From Galbibacter mesophilus (GTDB taxonomy: Bacteria > Bacteroidota > Bacteroidia > Flavobacteriales > Flavobacteriaceae): a stretch of 64,000 nt of DNA. The notes under the pieces were generated by a model. The model saw only the letters and a list, made by a program, of their open reading frames with translations, was not told where the DNA came from and ran no database searches. The translations under genes were made by a program, and so were the position numbers. How positions within the stretch are numbered: position 1 is the stretch's first letter; the number at the start of each line of letters is the position of its first letter. Positions 15,942 through 24,647 of this stretch are shown here, piece by piece. The DNA lies in contig NZ_JAMQVC010000001.1 of the NCBI RefSeq assembly GCF_023721415.1, positions 558,001-622,000 on the forward strand, in the 5' to 3' direction.

Positions 15942-16382
15942 CTAATTATAAATCCGGATATTCTTACCATTTACAGAAACTCTGTAAGCCTGTAAAGGAT
16001 ACACTTTCTCCTCTCCTTCATAATCAGTAATACTTCCCGTAAGCAATTCATATTTGTAATCATCGCAATTACATATCACCAACGGAGTGCTAAGCTCCAT
16101 TCTAGAACAATCGCTGGGCACTTGGTTAGGGCAACTAGCTTCCCAAGCTAAATAAGTTCCGGTTCCGTAGTGATAAACAAAAACTCCTTTAATTCCAACA
16201 TTGGGTTCATCCACATACACAGCAGTTCCAGGGTTGGCCAAACTCGCATACTTTGGCAAGTTTAAATTAATATTGAAACTGAAACTTGGTTCCGGCAAAA
16301 ACGGATTATTATCAAAGGAGTCGTCACTGCTACAAGCTGTAACAATAATCAACAATAAAGGGAGGAAAAATAAGTTTTTCAT
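15942..16382 (-). CDS. Small lipoprotein with a degenerate Rieske-like domain
   Basis: Starting at ATG 16382 gives MKNLFFLPLLLIIVTACSSDD, a lipobox signal peptide, which decides the start against an upstream extension. The mature domain has a Rieske-like layout (VFVYHYGTGTYLAWEASCPNQVPSDCSRMEL, then LVICNCDDYKYELLTGSI, then YPLQAYRVSVNGKNIRIYN). The His ligands of a true [2Fe-2S] Rieske site (C-x-H and C-x-x-H) are replaced: C-P-N and C-N-C-D. Four cysteines remain. So it may be a cofactor-free fold or bind another metal. It is anchored in the envelope. Confidence 0.6.
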   Translation of the reverse strand: MKNLFFLPLLLIIVTACSSDDSFDNNPFLPEPSFSFNINLNLPKYASLANPGTAVYVDEPNVGIKGVFVYHYGTGTYLAWEASCPNQVPSDCSRMELSTPLVICNCDDYKYELLTGSITDYEGEEKVYPLQAYRVSVNGKNIRIYN

Positions 16383-16475
16383 TTTCAAAAGATATATGGC
16401 GCAAGGTACAATAGTTTTTAAAAAATTTACTTTTTTAGCCGTCAATATACTGGTTAAACGTTAATTAAAATTTTG

Positions 16476-16483
16476 TATATTTG
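16476..16483 (+). promoter_or_regulatory. -7 box of greA
   Basis: TATATTTG matches TAnnTTTG. Transcription would begin near 16487-16488, right at the base of the leader hairpin. Confidence 0.6.
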
Positions 16484-16488
16484 TTTGA

Positions 16489-16515
16489 ATCCTCTTTGGA
16501 CAAAGGGGATTTTTT
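16489..16515 (+). promoter_or_regulatory. Terminator-like hairpin at the 5' end of the greA mRNA
   Basis: ATCCTCTTT (16489-16497) pairs with AAAGGGGAT (16502-16510) in a 9-bp stem (one G-U) with a GGAC loop, followed by T6. No plus-strand gene lies upstream within 1.5 kb, so it is not the terminator of another gene. It could attenuate greA or protect the mRNA. Confidence 0.6.
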
Positions 16516-16536
16516 GTATTTATAAACGATGAAGTT

Positions 16537-17013
16537 ATGAGTAAAGTATCTTATTACACAGAAGAGGGCATAAAAAAATTAAGAGCAGAATTAGAACATT
16601 TAAAAAGCGTGGAGCGCCCAAAAGCTTCACAAGCCATAGCAGAAGCTAGGGATAAAGGGGATTTATCTGAAAACGCAGAATATGATGCCGCAAAAGAGGC
16701 ACAAGGTTTACTGGAAATGCGAATTTCTAAAATGGAAGAAACCTTAGCAAACGCAAGAGTTATAGACGAGTCGCAGTTGGATACCTCTAAAGTTCTGGCA
16801 CTTTCCAACGTGAAAATTAAAAACCAAAACAACGGAATGGAAATGAAATATAAATTGGTAGCCGAAAGCGAAGCCGATTTAAAATCAGGTAAAATTTCGG
16901 TGAACTCACCCATTGGAAAAGGACTTCTTGGAAAATCAGTTGGGGAGATTGCAGAAGTAAAAGTACCAAACGGAGTTTTAAAGTTTGAAATCCTAGAAAT
17001 CACAAGAGATTAA
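16537..17013 (+). CDS. greA: Transcription elongation factor GreA
   Basis: GreA rescues backtracked RNA polymerase by stimulating transcript cleavage. The 158-residue protein has the N-terminal coiled coil with the acidic tip motif [20 protein letters not shown] (about 40-60, tip residues D and E) and the C-terminal FKBP-like domain ending [12 protein letters not shown]. Length is exactly typical. ATG 16537 follows a 48-nt leader that starts with a stable hairpin and T run. The gene stands alone and is followed by two further hairpins. Confidence 0.97.
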   Translation: MSKVSYYTEEGIKKLRAELEHLKSVERPKASQAIAEARDKGDLSENAEYDAAKEAQGLLEMRISKMEETLANARVIDESQLDTSKVLALSNVKIKNQNNGMEMKYKLVAESEADLKSGKISVNSPIGKGLLGKSVGEIAEVKVPNGVLKFEILEITRD

Positions 17014-17069
17014 GCCTCTTTATTGCATTTTGGTTTTTTTAGTATATTTAACCTTTATTAGTGAAACTC

Positions 17070-17105
17070 AATTTCGAGAACCCAATAATATTGGTTTTCG
17101 AAATT
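17070..17105. other. Long imperfect hairpin downstream of greA
   Basis: AATTTCGAGAACCCAAT (17070-17086) pairs with ATTGGTTTTCGAAATT (17090-17105) with one bulge. No T run follows directly. It lies between the greA stop and the terminator at 17119, so it would be part of the greA 3' UTR or a small RNA. Confidence 0.6.
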
Positions 17106-17118
17106 CTAAGTTGAACTA

Positions 17119-17145
17119 ACCCCGACCATAAGCGTCGGGGTCTTT
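17119..17145 (+). terminator. Terminator after greA
   Basis: ACCCCGAC (17119-17126) pairs with GTCGGGGT (17134-17141), followed by CTTTG. The T run is short. Confidence 0.65.
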
Positions 17146-17244
17146 GATTTAACGCCTTTACTTCTACAGCTAGTTCTATTTTTGGGATTTTAGGCTTTTC
17201 TAAAGGTGTTACTCTAAACAATTAAATATTTAAAACCAATCAAT

Positions 17245-18168
17245 ATGCAAAGAAGAAAATTTCTTCATAACACTATAGCAACCACCATAGGAGCTTCAGT
17301 AGTATCTGCTGGAGCTTTTGCTTTTCCTAAAAATTCCAAAAAAGGTAAAAAACATACTTTCAATCTTAAATATGCGCCGCACCTAGGAATGTTTGAAAAC
17401 CTTGCAGGGAAAGACCCCGTGGATCAACTCAATTTTATGGCTGATCAAGGTTTCACTGCTTTTGAAGACAACAACATGATGAAGCGCCCTGTAGAAGAAC
17501 AGGAAGCGATGGCAAAAGTCATGAAAGAACGAGGCATTACCATGGGTGTTTTTGTTGCTCATAAAATTTATTGGGGGAAACCAAACTTAACCAATGGCGA
17601 TGCAACACTGAGAGAAGAATTCCTTTCTTCTATTAAAGAGGCAGTAACTGTAGCTAAACGGGTTAACGCCAAATGGATTACCGTAGTACCTGGTCATGTT
17701 GATTTAGGTTTGGATGCCGGATACCAAACTGCAAATGTTGTGGAAACCTTAAGACAAGCGGCCGCAATTTTGGAACCGCACGAAATTACTATGGTTTTGG
17801 AACCCTTAAACTTCAGGGACCATCCAGGACAATTCTTAAAAGGCTCTGCACAAGCTTATGAAATTTGCAAAGCTGTGAACTCACCTTCTTGCAAAATTCT
17901 TTTTGATGTTTATCATCAACAAATTACGGAAGGTAACCTAATCCCGAATATCGAAGCCTGTTGGGATGAGATTGGTTATTTTCAAATGGGAGACAATCCA
18001 GGAAGAAAAGAACCGACCACCGGGGAAATCAATTACAAAAACATTTTTAAATATATTCACGAAAAAGGATTTAAAGGCGTCTTGGGCATGGAGCACGGCA
18101 ATTCCCAATCTGGAGAAGAAGGTGAATGGGCGGTTATTGAGGCCTATAAACAGTGTGATGATTTCTAA
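17245..18168 (+). CDS. Hydroxypyruvate isomerase-like TIM barrel with twin-arginine signal
   Basis: This 307-residue protein starts MQRRKFLHNTIATTIGASVV, a Tat signal (RRKFLH), so it is exported folded. The rest is a xylose-isomerase-like TIM barrel (AP_endonuc_2 family) with metal-binding positions visible as E in MVLEPLNF, D and H in ILFDVYHQQ, and E in VLGMEHGNS, plus ITVVPGHVD. It would isomerise or epimerise a small sugar acid or sugar, perhaps in scavenging carbohydrates in the periplasm. It stands alone. Specificity is unknown. Confidence 0.8.
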   Translation: MQRRKFLHNTIATTIGASVVSAGAFAFPKNSKKGKKHTFNLKYAPHLGMFENLAGKDPVDQLNFMADQGFTAFEDNNMMKRPVEEQEAMAKVMKERGITMGVFVAHKIYWGKPNLTNGDATLREEFLSSIKEAVTVAKRVNAKWITVVPGHVDLGLDAGYQTANVVETLRQAAAILEPHEITMVLEPLNFRDHPGQFLKGSAQAYEICKAVNSPSCKILFDVYHQQITEGNLIPNIEACWDEIGYFQMGDNPGRKEPTTGEINYKNIFKYIHEKGFKGVLGMEHGNSQSGEEGEWAVIEAYKQCDDF

Positions 18169-18239
18169 ACCCTCATTCAGAGGGCTTAACCTGTTTCGCT
18201 TATCTTACACAAACTATTAAACATCGGGATGTAAAGGGA

Positions 18240-18749
18240 TTACCGCAACGGATATCCCTTTGCCGCCCACCAAGGATGTATCTCAATAGCAAGTCGGCCA
18301 GCCTTTACCATAGGATCGGCATTTGCCAAACTATCCGCCATTTCCATTGTTGGGACGTTGTAAATGGTAATTCCGCGTATGTCGCCATTATCCCCAAAAG
18401 GACCTGAAATATCTGCATAGCCCATTTCATACATTTTTGTTAGGTGCGCTAAATGCAATTTTTGAAGACTATCGGCTTCTACTTTGTTTTGGGATCGACT
18501 TTCCCCTCGTTTAAGGAAAGCGATAAAATATTGTTGCATTAAAATTGTGTCTCCCGATTTTTCATCAACATAATCAAATGTCTTGAAACCTTCCAAGTCA
18601 AGTTTCGCTTTGATTTCCTTTACGGATGGTAATGAATCGGTTTTGCTAGGAACTTCAGCAGCGCTATCATAATTCGTGGACTCTTTACAGGAAGCAAAGC
18701 CGATTACTACAAGAAAAACAAGTATTTGTATGGTATATGTTTTTTTCAT
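18240..18749 (-). CDS. YCII-related lipoprotein
   Basis: This 169-residue protein begins MKKTYTIQILVFLVVIGFASCKES, a lipoprotein signal with Cys in FASC. Residues about 70-169 (MQQYFIAFLKRGESRSQNKVEADSLQKLHLAHLTKMYEMGYADISGPF...GITIYNVPTMEMADSLANADPMVKAGRLAIEIHPWW) are a YCII-like ferredoxin fold with the conserved H-x-x-H-type and D-P-x-V-x-A-G motifs. YCII proteins are small dimers of mostly unknown role. It precedes no obvious partner; the next gene upstream (CYTH) ends 3 nt before it, so all three minus genes here are likely one operon. Confidence 0.7.
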   Translation of the reverse strand: MKKTYTIQILVFLVVIGFASCKESTNYDSAAEVPSKTDSLPSVKEIKAKLDLEGFKTFDYVDEKSGDTILMQQYFIAFLKRGESRSQNKVEADSLQKLHLAHLTKMYEMGYADISGPFGDNGDIRGITIYNVPTMEMADSLANADPMVKAGRLAIEIHPWWAAKGYPLR

Positions 18750-18751
18750 AT

Positions 18752-19219
18752 TTACCAGTTTTTAAATGGATTCTTAGCCAATTGCGAATTGTAATATCGT
18801 ACATCTCCCGTTACCTCCTCACCCAACCAATTTGGTTTTTCAAAAGCTTCATTTTCAGACTGTAGCTCCACTTCAGCAATCTCCAGTCCCTCATTGTCTT
18901 CCAAAAAGGCATCTATTTCAAACGTATGATTACCTAATTTAACTTCATATCGGTATTTATCGATTATCCCTTTCTCACAAAGTTTTAGTAATGATTCTGC
19001 TTCAGCAACCGTAATTTCCTTTTCCCACTCAAATCTACTGGTGCCTGCATCATTGGAAACTCCTTTCACCGTTATAAAACCTTGGTTTCCTTTAATTCGC
19101 ACCCGTACAGTACGCTGCGGATCTTTGTTTAAAAACCCCTGAACGATTCTCGTTTTGCTACTTGCTTGCGATTTGTAATCTTCCGAAGTTACCAAAAACT
19201 TCCGTTCTATTTCAATCAT
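18752..19219 (-). CDS. CYTH-domain triphosphate tunnel metalloenzyme
   Basis: This 155-residue protein has the CYTH signature MIEIERKFLV at its N-terminus, then RTVRVRIKGNQGFITVKG and FEWEKEI, and the acidic C-terminal strands FEIDAFLEDNEGLEIAEVEL. The charged residues line a tunnel that binds triphosphate and Mg2+. Bacterial members are inorganic triphosphatases or class IV cyclases; triphosphatase is more likely. Its start overlaps the next upstream gene by 4 nt (ATGA). Confidence 0.85.
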   Translation of the reverse strand: MIEIERKFLVTSEDYKSQASSKTRIVQGFLNKDPQRTVRVRIKGNQGFITVKGVSNDAGTSRFEWEKEITVAEAESLLKLCEKGIIDKYRYEVKLGNHTFEIDAFLEDNEGLEIAEVELQSENEAFEKPNWLGEEVTGDVRYYNSQLAKNPFKNW

Positions 19220-19887
19220 TTTTCTTGAGCAATTTCTTTAATTCTATCATTTTCAATTCTTCCAGAAAGGTAGGTTCCATTTGCCAAATTAATCATTGCC
19301 TTGACAATGGTTTTAGGTGTAACGGATTTGTACTTTTTAAGCGGTCCTACCAACAAATAATTAAGGCCCTTCATCAATTGTTTGAAAATCCATTCCCCAG
19401 CTCGTTTTTCATCTCTTTTTCCACTGATTAATGAAGGCTGCAAGATATACGTTTTTGGGATTTTTAGCTTCATCACTTCTTCTTCCATTTTACCCTTTAC
19501 CCGATTATAAAATATTTTACTATCAGGGTTTGCTCCCAAAGCAGAAATCACAGTAAATACAGGGATGTTGTTTTCTATGCAAAGGATAGCAGCAGCAACG
19601 GGGATTCCATAATCAATTGCTTTGTATTTGCTCTTATCTGGAGTTTTCGATTTTGTTGTTCCAATACAGCAGTACACCTCATCGGCAACGAAATCTTCCT
19701 TATGCAATTTTAAGTCGAAAAGATCTACAATGTGTTCTTCAATCTTCGGATTGTCGATACCCACGGAATTTCTAGAAAACAATTTAATACGGTTGTACCG
19801 AGTATCATTGAGCAACTTTTTTAATAAAATGCCACCCGTTAGTCCGGTCGCCCCTAGAATAATGGCTGTCTTATTCCTTTTTTCCAT
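19216..19887 (-). CDS. NAD(P)H-binding oxidoreductase, HTATIP2-like atypical SDR
   Basis: This 223-residue protein has a Rossmann motif GATGLTGG (about 13-20) and the atypical SDR pattern (NAD_binding_10 / HTATIP2-like): EVYCCIGTTKSKTPDKSKYKAIDYG, VISALGANPDSKIFYNRVKGKMEEEV and YILQPSLISGKR. It probably binds NADPH; substrate and physiological role are unknown. It is first in a three-gene minus-strand operon with CYTH and YCII genes, and is divergent from dinB. Confidence 0.8.
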   Translation of the reverse strand: MEKRNKTAIILGATGLTGGILLKKLLNDTRYNRIKLFSRNSVGIDNPKIEEHIVDLFDLKLHKEDFVADEVYCCIGTTKSKTPDKSKYKAIDYGIPVAAAILCIENNIPVFTVISALGANPDSKIFYNRVKGKMEEEVMKLKIPKTYILQPSLISGKRDEKRAGEWIFKQLMKGLNYLLVGPLKKYKSVTPKTIVKAMINLANGTYLSGRIENDRIKEIAQEK

Positions 19888-19971
19888 GCTGAAATTTTCT
19901 CGTGTTTTATCCTTATCCTAAAGTTACTTATTATTTCTGAAGCACACCGAAACACTTCGAATGAATTAATT

Positions 19972-19979
19972 TAAATTTG
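19972..19979 (+). promoter_or_regulatory. -7 box three bases before the dinB ATG
   Basis: TAAATTTG followed by C matches TAnnTTTG and ends 3 nt before ATG 19983. Transcription would start at or next to this ATG, giving a leaderless mRNA. Confidence 0.55.
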
Positions 19980-19982
19980 CAC

Positions 19983-21086
19983 ATGCACGATTCATTTCCG
20001 CTTAGAAAAATTATCCATGTAGATATGGATGCATTTTATGCATCGGTAGAACAGATGGACAATCCCGAACTAAAAGGGAAACCTATTGCCGTTGGCGGAA
20101 GTGAAAAGCGCGGCGTGGTATCTGCTGCCAGTTACGAAGCGCGTAAATTTGGAGTGCGAAGTGCTATGAGTGGTTATCTGGCCAAAAAAAATTGTCCTGA
20201 ACTTATTTTTGTACGGACCCGATTTGACCGTTATAAAGAGATATCTTCTAAAATCCGACAGATTTTTCTTGATTATACCGATTTGGTAGAACCGCTTTCT
20301 TTAGATGAAGCTTATTTGGATGTTACCGTCAATAAAAAAGGAAATCCGTCCGCCAGTAATATTGCAAAAGAAATTCGACAACGTATTTTAGAAGAAGTTG
20401 GCCTAACAGCTTCTGCAGGAATTTCAATCAATAAATTTATTGCGAAAGTAGCCAGCGATTACAATAAACCAAATGGACAAAAAACGGTGGAACCTGATGA
20501 AGTTATTCCATTTTTGGAAGATTTAGAAATCAGAAAGTTTTATGGTGTTGGCAAAGTGACTACCCAAAAAATGTATCAGCTAGGGATTTTTACCGGCAAA
20601 GATTTAAAATCCAAATCTTTGGAATATCTTATAGAACATTTTGGCAAAAGTGGCTCTTTTTATTACAATGTGGTTCGTGGAATTCACCTAAGCGCCGTAA
20701 AACCAAACCGAATTCCGAAATCCGTTGGCGCTGAAAGAACGTTTAGCGAAAACTTAAGTAGTGAGATTTTCATGCTGGAACGGTTGGAAAACATTGCTGA
20801 TGAATTGGAAAGGCGACTCAAAAAGAACAAAATTGCTGGAAAAACAATTACATTAAAAATAAAATACAGTGATTTTAAGTTGCAAACACGCAGTAAAACA
20901 TTAGATTATTTTATTGCTGATAAAAGTTTAATTTTAGAAACAGCCAAAGAATTATTGTATCAAGAAAGGCTGGAAAATTCAGTGCGTTTGTTGGGAATTT
21001 CCTTAGCCAATTTAAACACGGAAAAAGACAAAGCAAAAGAAACCATTAAAGAAACCATTTCAGTTCAGCTAAAATTTGATTTTTAG
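19983..21086 (+). CDS. dinB: DNA polymerase IV (Y-family)
   Basis: DinB performs translesion DNA synthesis. The ATG at 19983 is chosen over TTG 19977. Catalytic motifs are intact: IIHVDMDAFYASVEQ near the N-terminus and PLSLDEAYLDVT (acidic pair of the palm). The helix-hairpin-helix region (IRKFYGVGKVTTQKMYQLGI) and little-finger domain follow. The protein ends VQLKFDF, which looks like a clamp-binding tail. The next gene, an exonuclease, follows by 19 nt. No LexA-type box is recognised upstream. Confidence 0.96.
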   Translation: MHDSFPLRKIIHVDMDAFYASVEQMDNPELKGKPIAVGGSEKRGVVSAASYEARKFGVRSAMSGYLAKKNCPELIFVRTRFDRYKEISSKIRQIFLDYTDLVEPLSLDEAYLDVTVNKKGNPSASNIAKEIRQRILEEVGLTASAGISINKFIAKVASDYNKPNGQKTVEPDEVIPFLEDLEIRKFYGVGKVTTQKMYQLGIFTGKDLKSKSLEYLIEHFGKSGSFYYNVVRGIHLSAVKPNRIPKSVGAERTFSENLSSEIFMLERLENIADELERRLKKNKIAGKTITLKIKYSDFKLQTRSKTLDYFIADKSLILETAKELLYQERLENSVRLLGISLANLNTEKDKAKETIKETISVQLKFDF

Positions 21087-21105
21087 AAATTACGGCGTAT
21101 TACCA

Positions 21106-22488
21106 ATGAATATGAAGTTTGCTATTATAGATGTTGAAACCACCGGATTGGGTGGAAGTGGTCAAAAAATTACTGAGATTGCCATTGTGGTTCACGATGG
21201 CAAAAAAATAATTGATGAGTACCAAACTTTGGTGAATCCGCAATCCTTAATTACCAACTACGTAGTTTCCTTAACGGGAATTGACAATGACATGGTAGCC
21301 ACAGCGCCAACTTTTAAAGAAATTGCCCAAGAAGTGCTTCGAGTGACAACCGATTGTGTTTTTGTGGCGCACAACGTGAATTTCGATTACAATGTTGTTC
21401 GTAATGAGTTTAAAAATATTGGAATTGACTTCAGCAGAAAAAAACTATGTACCGTTCGATTGTCTAGAAAACTATACCCCGGCTTACGATCTTACAGTTT
21501 GGGAAAACTATGTAGTTATCTAGACATCCCTCTTTTTAATCGCCACCGAGCCAAGGGAGATACCGACGCGACGGTTATTCTTTTTGAAAAACTGCTGGAG
21601 AAAGATGAAAACAACGAAATCAAAAAACAATTAAAAGGCAAAAATAACGAGGCTTCATTGCCTGCCTTACTATCCAAAGAGACATATGATGCCTTGCCGG
21701 AAAAGCCAGGTGTTTATTATTTTAAGGATATAAACGGACAAATAATTTATGTTGGAAAGGCCATCAACATAAAGAAAAGAGTTCTTAGTCATTTTTATGA
21801 TAAAAAAGCGAAAGAAGTTTCCTTGTGCAGGGAAACATCCCATATTGATTTTGAAGAATCAGGCTCCGAACTTGTGGCGCTTTTAATGGAATCGGCAGCT
21901 ATAAAGCATCACTTCCCTAAATTTAATCGTGCCCAAAAATTAACCAATAAAGGTTTCGGAATTGTAGCATACAAAAACAGAAAAGGTATTATACAACTTG
22001 CTTTCAATAAGCTGAGCTTGGTCTCAAATCCTTTGGCAGTGTTTTATTCGGTGAACGAATGCACTTCATTTTTAGAAGATTTAGCAGAACGATTCGATTT
22101 ATGTCCAAAATACACACAACTTATCCCTGTTGGCAGTGCGACTGGAAGATGTAACCATTATAAATTATCCAACTGTAAAGGTATTTGTGAGTCAAAAGAA
22201 TCCATTGAAGAATATAACAGCAGAGTAAATGCGGCCATTGAATCATTGACGATTCGGAACCAAAGTTTTGCCATTATTACCAAAGGCAAAACAATTAAAG
22301 AAAAAGCAATTGTTTTAGTTGAAGAAGGACTTTATAAAGGATATGGCTTTATTGAAAATGACACAGCCGTGACTTCTTTTGAAGAATTCAAGAATTTTAT
22401 TTCTCTCCAAAAGAATAATAGTGATGTTATAAGAATTGTAGAACAGTATTTACTCCAGAACGAAAATGCGGAAGTCGTTTATGCTTAG
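21106..22488 (+). CDS. DnaQ-like exonuclease fused to GIY-YIG nuclease (Cho/UvrC-like)
   Basis: This 460-residue protein combines a DEDDh 3'-5' exonuclease (about 3-165: FAIIDVETTGLGG, FVAHNVNFDYNVVRNEF, HRAKGDTDAT) with a GIY-YIG nuclease (about 195-280: LPEKPGVYYFKDINGQIIYVGKAINIKKRVLSHF) and a C-terminal cysteine-containing segment (GRCNHYKLSNCKGIC). It is similar to DnaQ-UvrC fusions of the Cho type, which cut or process damaged DNA. Start ATG 21106 or 21112. Following dinB by 19 nt, it points to a DNA damage-tolerance operon. Confidence 0.9.
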   Translation: MNMKFAIIDVETTGLGGSGQKITEIAIVVHDGKKIIDEYQTLVNPQSLITNYVVSLTGIDNDMVATAPTFKEIAQEVLRVTTDCVFVAHNVNFDYNVVRNEFKNIGIDFSRKKLCTVRLSRKLYPGLRSYSLGKLCSYLDIPLFNRHRAKGDTDATVILFEKLLEKDENNEIKKQLKGKNNEASLPALLSKETYDALPEKPGVYYFKDINGQIIYVGKAINIKKRVLSHFYDKKAKEVSLCRETSHIDFEESGSELVALLMESAAIKHHFPKFNRAQKLTNKGFGIVAYKNRKGIIQLAFNKLSLVSNPLAVFYSVNECTSFLEDLAERFDLCPKYTQLIPVGSATGRCNHYKLSNCKGICESKESIEEYNSRVNAAIESLTIRNQSFAIITKGKTIKEKAIVLVEEGLYKGYGFIENDTAVTSFEEFKNFISLQKNNSDVIRIVEQYLLQNENAEVVYA

Positions 22489-22512
22489 ATAGGTGAATGC
22501 AACAATTCTAAA

Positions 22513-22656
22513 CTATTTCTTAAGGCGTTTGGACTTCTTTCTTTTTTGTGCCATTTGATATGCTAGCATGGCAAACTGAATACCTACAAAAACTATTTTA
22601 TATTTTCTTCTCCCGAAAACGGTAGATGCTAAACCAAAAAGTGTACTTGTTTTCAT
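22513..22656 (-). CDS. Small basic protein with one hydrophobic segment
   Basis: A 47-residue frame, MKTSTLFGLASTVFGRRKYK then IVFVGIQFAMLAYQMAQKRK and KSKRLKK, starts at ATG 22656. One hydrophobic segment (about 20-35) is followed by a very basic tail, so it may be a small membrane or nucleic-acid-associated protein. I recognise no family. It is convergent with the exonuclease gene, 24 nt away. Confidence 0.5.
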   Translation of the reverse strand: MKTSTLFGLASTVFGRRKYKIVFVGIQFAMLAYQMAQKRKKSKRLKK

Positions 22657-22779
22657 TGCATTATTTTTTTGAAAAGTACGCATTAGTTACCTCCCTCTGT
22701 GACGCTTTTCACATTAAAAATAACCCATTCCAAATGAATATTATACAGTTAAGCAAAGAACACTTTAGCTGGCACACAC

Positions 22780-24216
22780 CTATTTCAGCACAAGATTATT
22801 AGTATTTTGCGTCCGGATTTTGGCTTCTTTTTTAGTTGTTAACTTTTTTCCTTGGTAAGAAAGGTTATCAATAATTACATCTTCTACATTCTTATCTGAG
22901 TCAAATCCATGAAATACGGAAAACGGCAACATACCGCCAATTACCTCAATATTTTTAAAAGTAACATTACTTACTTTTCCTCTAAATTGTTTATGGTATT
23001 CAAATTTCCCATTCGGGATTTTTTGAACACCGTCCCAAGCTCCATGCAAATAATTATCCCGGATATAATCCTTATCATCTACTTTGTCTGGCCCCCACTG
23101 GGAGTAAAATATGGCAACATCGAGCAACTTTTGGCGTGCATCCTCTATTCTTATATCTTCAAAACTAATATTAAAAACATGTGAGGGGCCCGCATTGTGT
23201 ATACTTAAAGCGGCTCCAGCTTCTACGTGAAGAATGTCTATATTCTCAAAACGAACGTTTTTTACTTCATCGGAATACAGCTCAAAACCAATTTCAATGG
23301 CATTGCCCCAAATTGAATTCCAAAATGTACAGTTTCTAACCAAAATATTATCCGTAGGAATGGTTGGGTCGAAACTTTTGCTCATACTACCGGATTTCAC
23401 CGCCACACAATCGTCTTTAGTTCTAATAAAAGAATTCTCTACGAGCACATTTTGACATTGCACCAAATCTATCCCATCATCCCCTCCATCTTCACTTACA
23501 ATTTTAATATTGTTTATATGAATATCGCTGGAGTGAAAGAGAGCGACTTGCCAACGTGTTCCGTTATGCAAAATGATATCTTCAATGGAAATGTTTTTAC
23601 AGTGGCTAAAATCAATTCCTCGTCTGTTATTTTGCTCATTAAGACTTCCATCTAAAATACCTTTCCCCTTAATCTTAATATTCTCCTTGTTTTTGGCAGC
23701 TATGGTTCCCTGCACGACGGCTCCGCCTTCAATATAAACAGTTTGGTTGTCTTCTAGCTCCAAATGAACATCACTGTAGAGTTTTCCTGCTTCAAATCGA
23801 ATTATATTATCCTTATCTTCGAGAGGTGCCTCTTTTACAGGTTTATCAGAAAAAATGAAAAGATTCTGTTCTTTTATTCTGCCGTTAAGTTCTACGCTTA
23901 TATTTTCGGGCTTTTCCAGAACGAACCGGAATGTGTTGTCTGTTACATACTCGGGAGAAATGTTCAATCTAGAAGGCCGAATATCCACCCATCGAACATC
24001 ATATTTAGTAGTAACCTCTACAGTCACACCCTTTTCAAAATCAAAAGAACAATAAGACGCCATGGGAGTATTGTACACCTCAACGGGTGTCCCGTTCACC
24101 TTAACTTGAAAGAAAGCATCAGAAGAAAAACCCTCAGGCCCTTTCCAGGTAGTAATCTGTGCTTCGGCAATAAAAATGGCAAAGCAACTTAATATAAATA
24201 TTAGTTTTCTAAACAT
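22780..24216 (-). CDS. Secreted GH28-like right-handed beta-helix glycosidase
   Basis: From ATG 24216 the protein has 478 residues, starting MFRKLIFILSCFAIFIAEAQ, a signal peptide; the longer frame upstream is rejected for that reason. The body is a parallel beta-helix with repeated NVxFxNI-type rungs. GH28-like motifs are DGGDDGIDLVQCQNVLVEN and RTKDDCVAVKSGS; together these place the catalytic aspartates. It should hydrolyse a pectin-like or other uronic polysaccharide in the periplasm or outside the cell. No sulfatase or SusC gene adjoins it. Polygalacturonase is likely, but exact substrate is not provable. Confidence 0.78.
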   Translation of the reverse strand: MFRKLIFILSCFAIFIAEAQITTWKGPEGFSSDAFFQVKVNGTPVEVYNTPMASYCSFDFEKGVTVEVTTKYDVRWVDIRPSRLNISPEYVTDNTFRFVLEKPENISVELNGRIKEQNLFIFSDKPVKEAPLEDKDNIIRFEAGKLYSDVHLELEDNQTVYIEGGAVVQGTIAAKNKENIKIKGKGILDGSLNEQNNRRGIDFSHCKNISIEDIILHNGTRWQVALFHSSDIHINNIKIVSEDGGDDGIDLVQCQNVLVENSFIRTKDDCVAVKSGSMSKSFDPTIPTDNILVRNCTFWNSIWGNAIEIGFELYSDEVKNVRFENIDILHVEAGAALSIHNAGPSHVFNISFEDIRIEDARQKLLDVAIFYSQWGPDKVDDKDYIRDNYLHGAWDGVQKIPNGKFEYHKQFRGKVSNVTFKNIEVIGGMLPFSVFHGFDSDKNVEDVIIDNLSYQGKKLTTKKEAKIRTQNTNNLVLK

Positions 24217-24436
24217 TTTGGTTGGTTTTAGAGAACTAATATAAGAAAATATTACCTTGATAATCGGTGGCTTAGTGAAGGTGTCTTTCAACGCAATAAA
24301 GCATCTTTAAATTGAAAAAACAAATTGAAAATTACCACAACTATAGATTTTACCTTTAGTACGATAAATAGCATAAGATATAACTATTTGACTTTAAGCA
24401 TTCTATTTTGGATATTTGTAACTGTAAACAAGTATT

Positions 24437-24628
24437 ATGAGTTTTATTACAGTTAAAAGAAGAACGAAGTTAGAAAAGAGGTATAGTAAAAAAATGGGCA
24501 GCATAAGTGTTAAAGTTACTTATGTGAAAAAGCACCTATTAGGTCTGCCTATGAAAACATTACACAAGTACAGAGAGACGTATTATGGTAAAGTTAAAGA
24601 TTGCAAAGATTGCGTTTTAACTGCCTAA
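24437..24628 (+). CDS. Small basic protein, unknown function
   Basis: A 63-residue basic protein (MSFITVKRRTKLEKRYSKKM, then LLGLPMKTLHKYRETYYGKVKDCKDC) ends in a CKDC pair. I know no family. It has a near -7 box (GATATTTG) upstream and a perfect palindromic terminator right after it, which supports a real monocistronic gene. Confidence 0.55.
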   Translation: MSFITVKRRTKLEKRYSKKMGSISVKVTYVKKHLLGLPMKTLHKYRETYYGKVKDCKDCVLTA

Positions 24629-24647
24629 AAATTTAAATATTAAAAAA

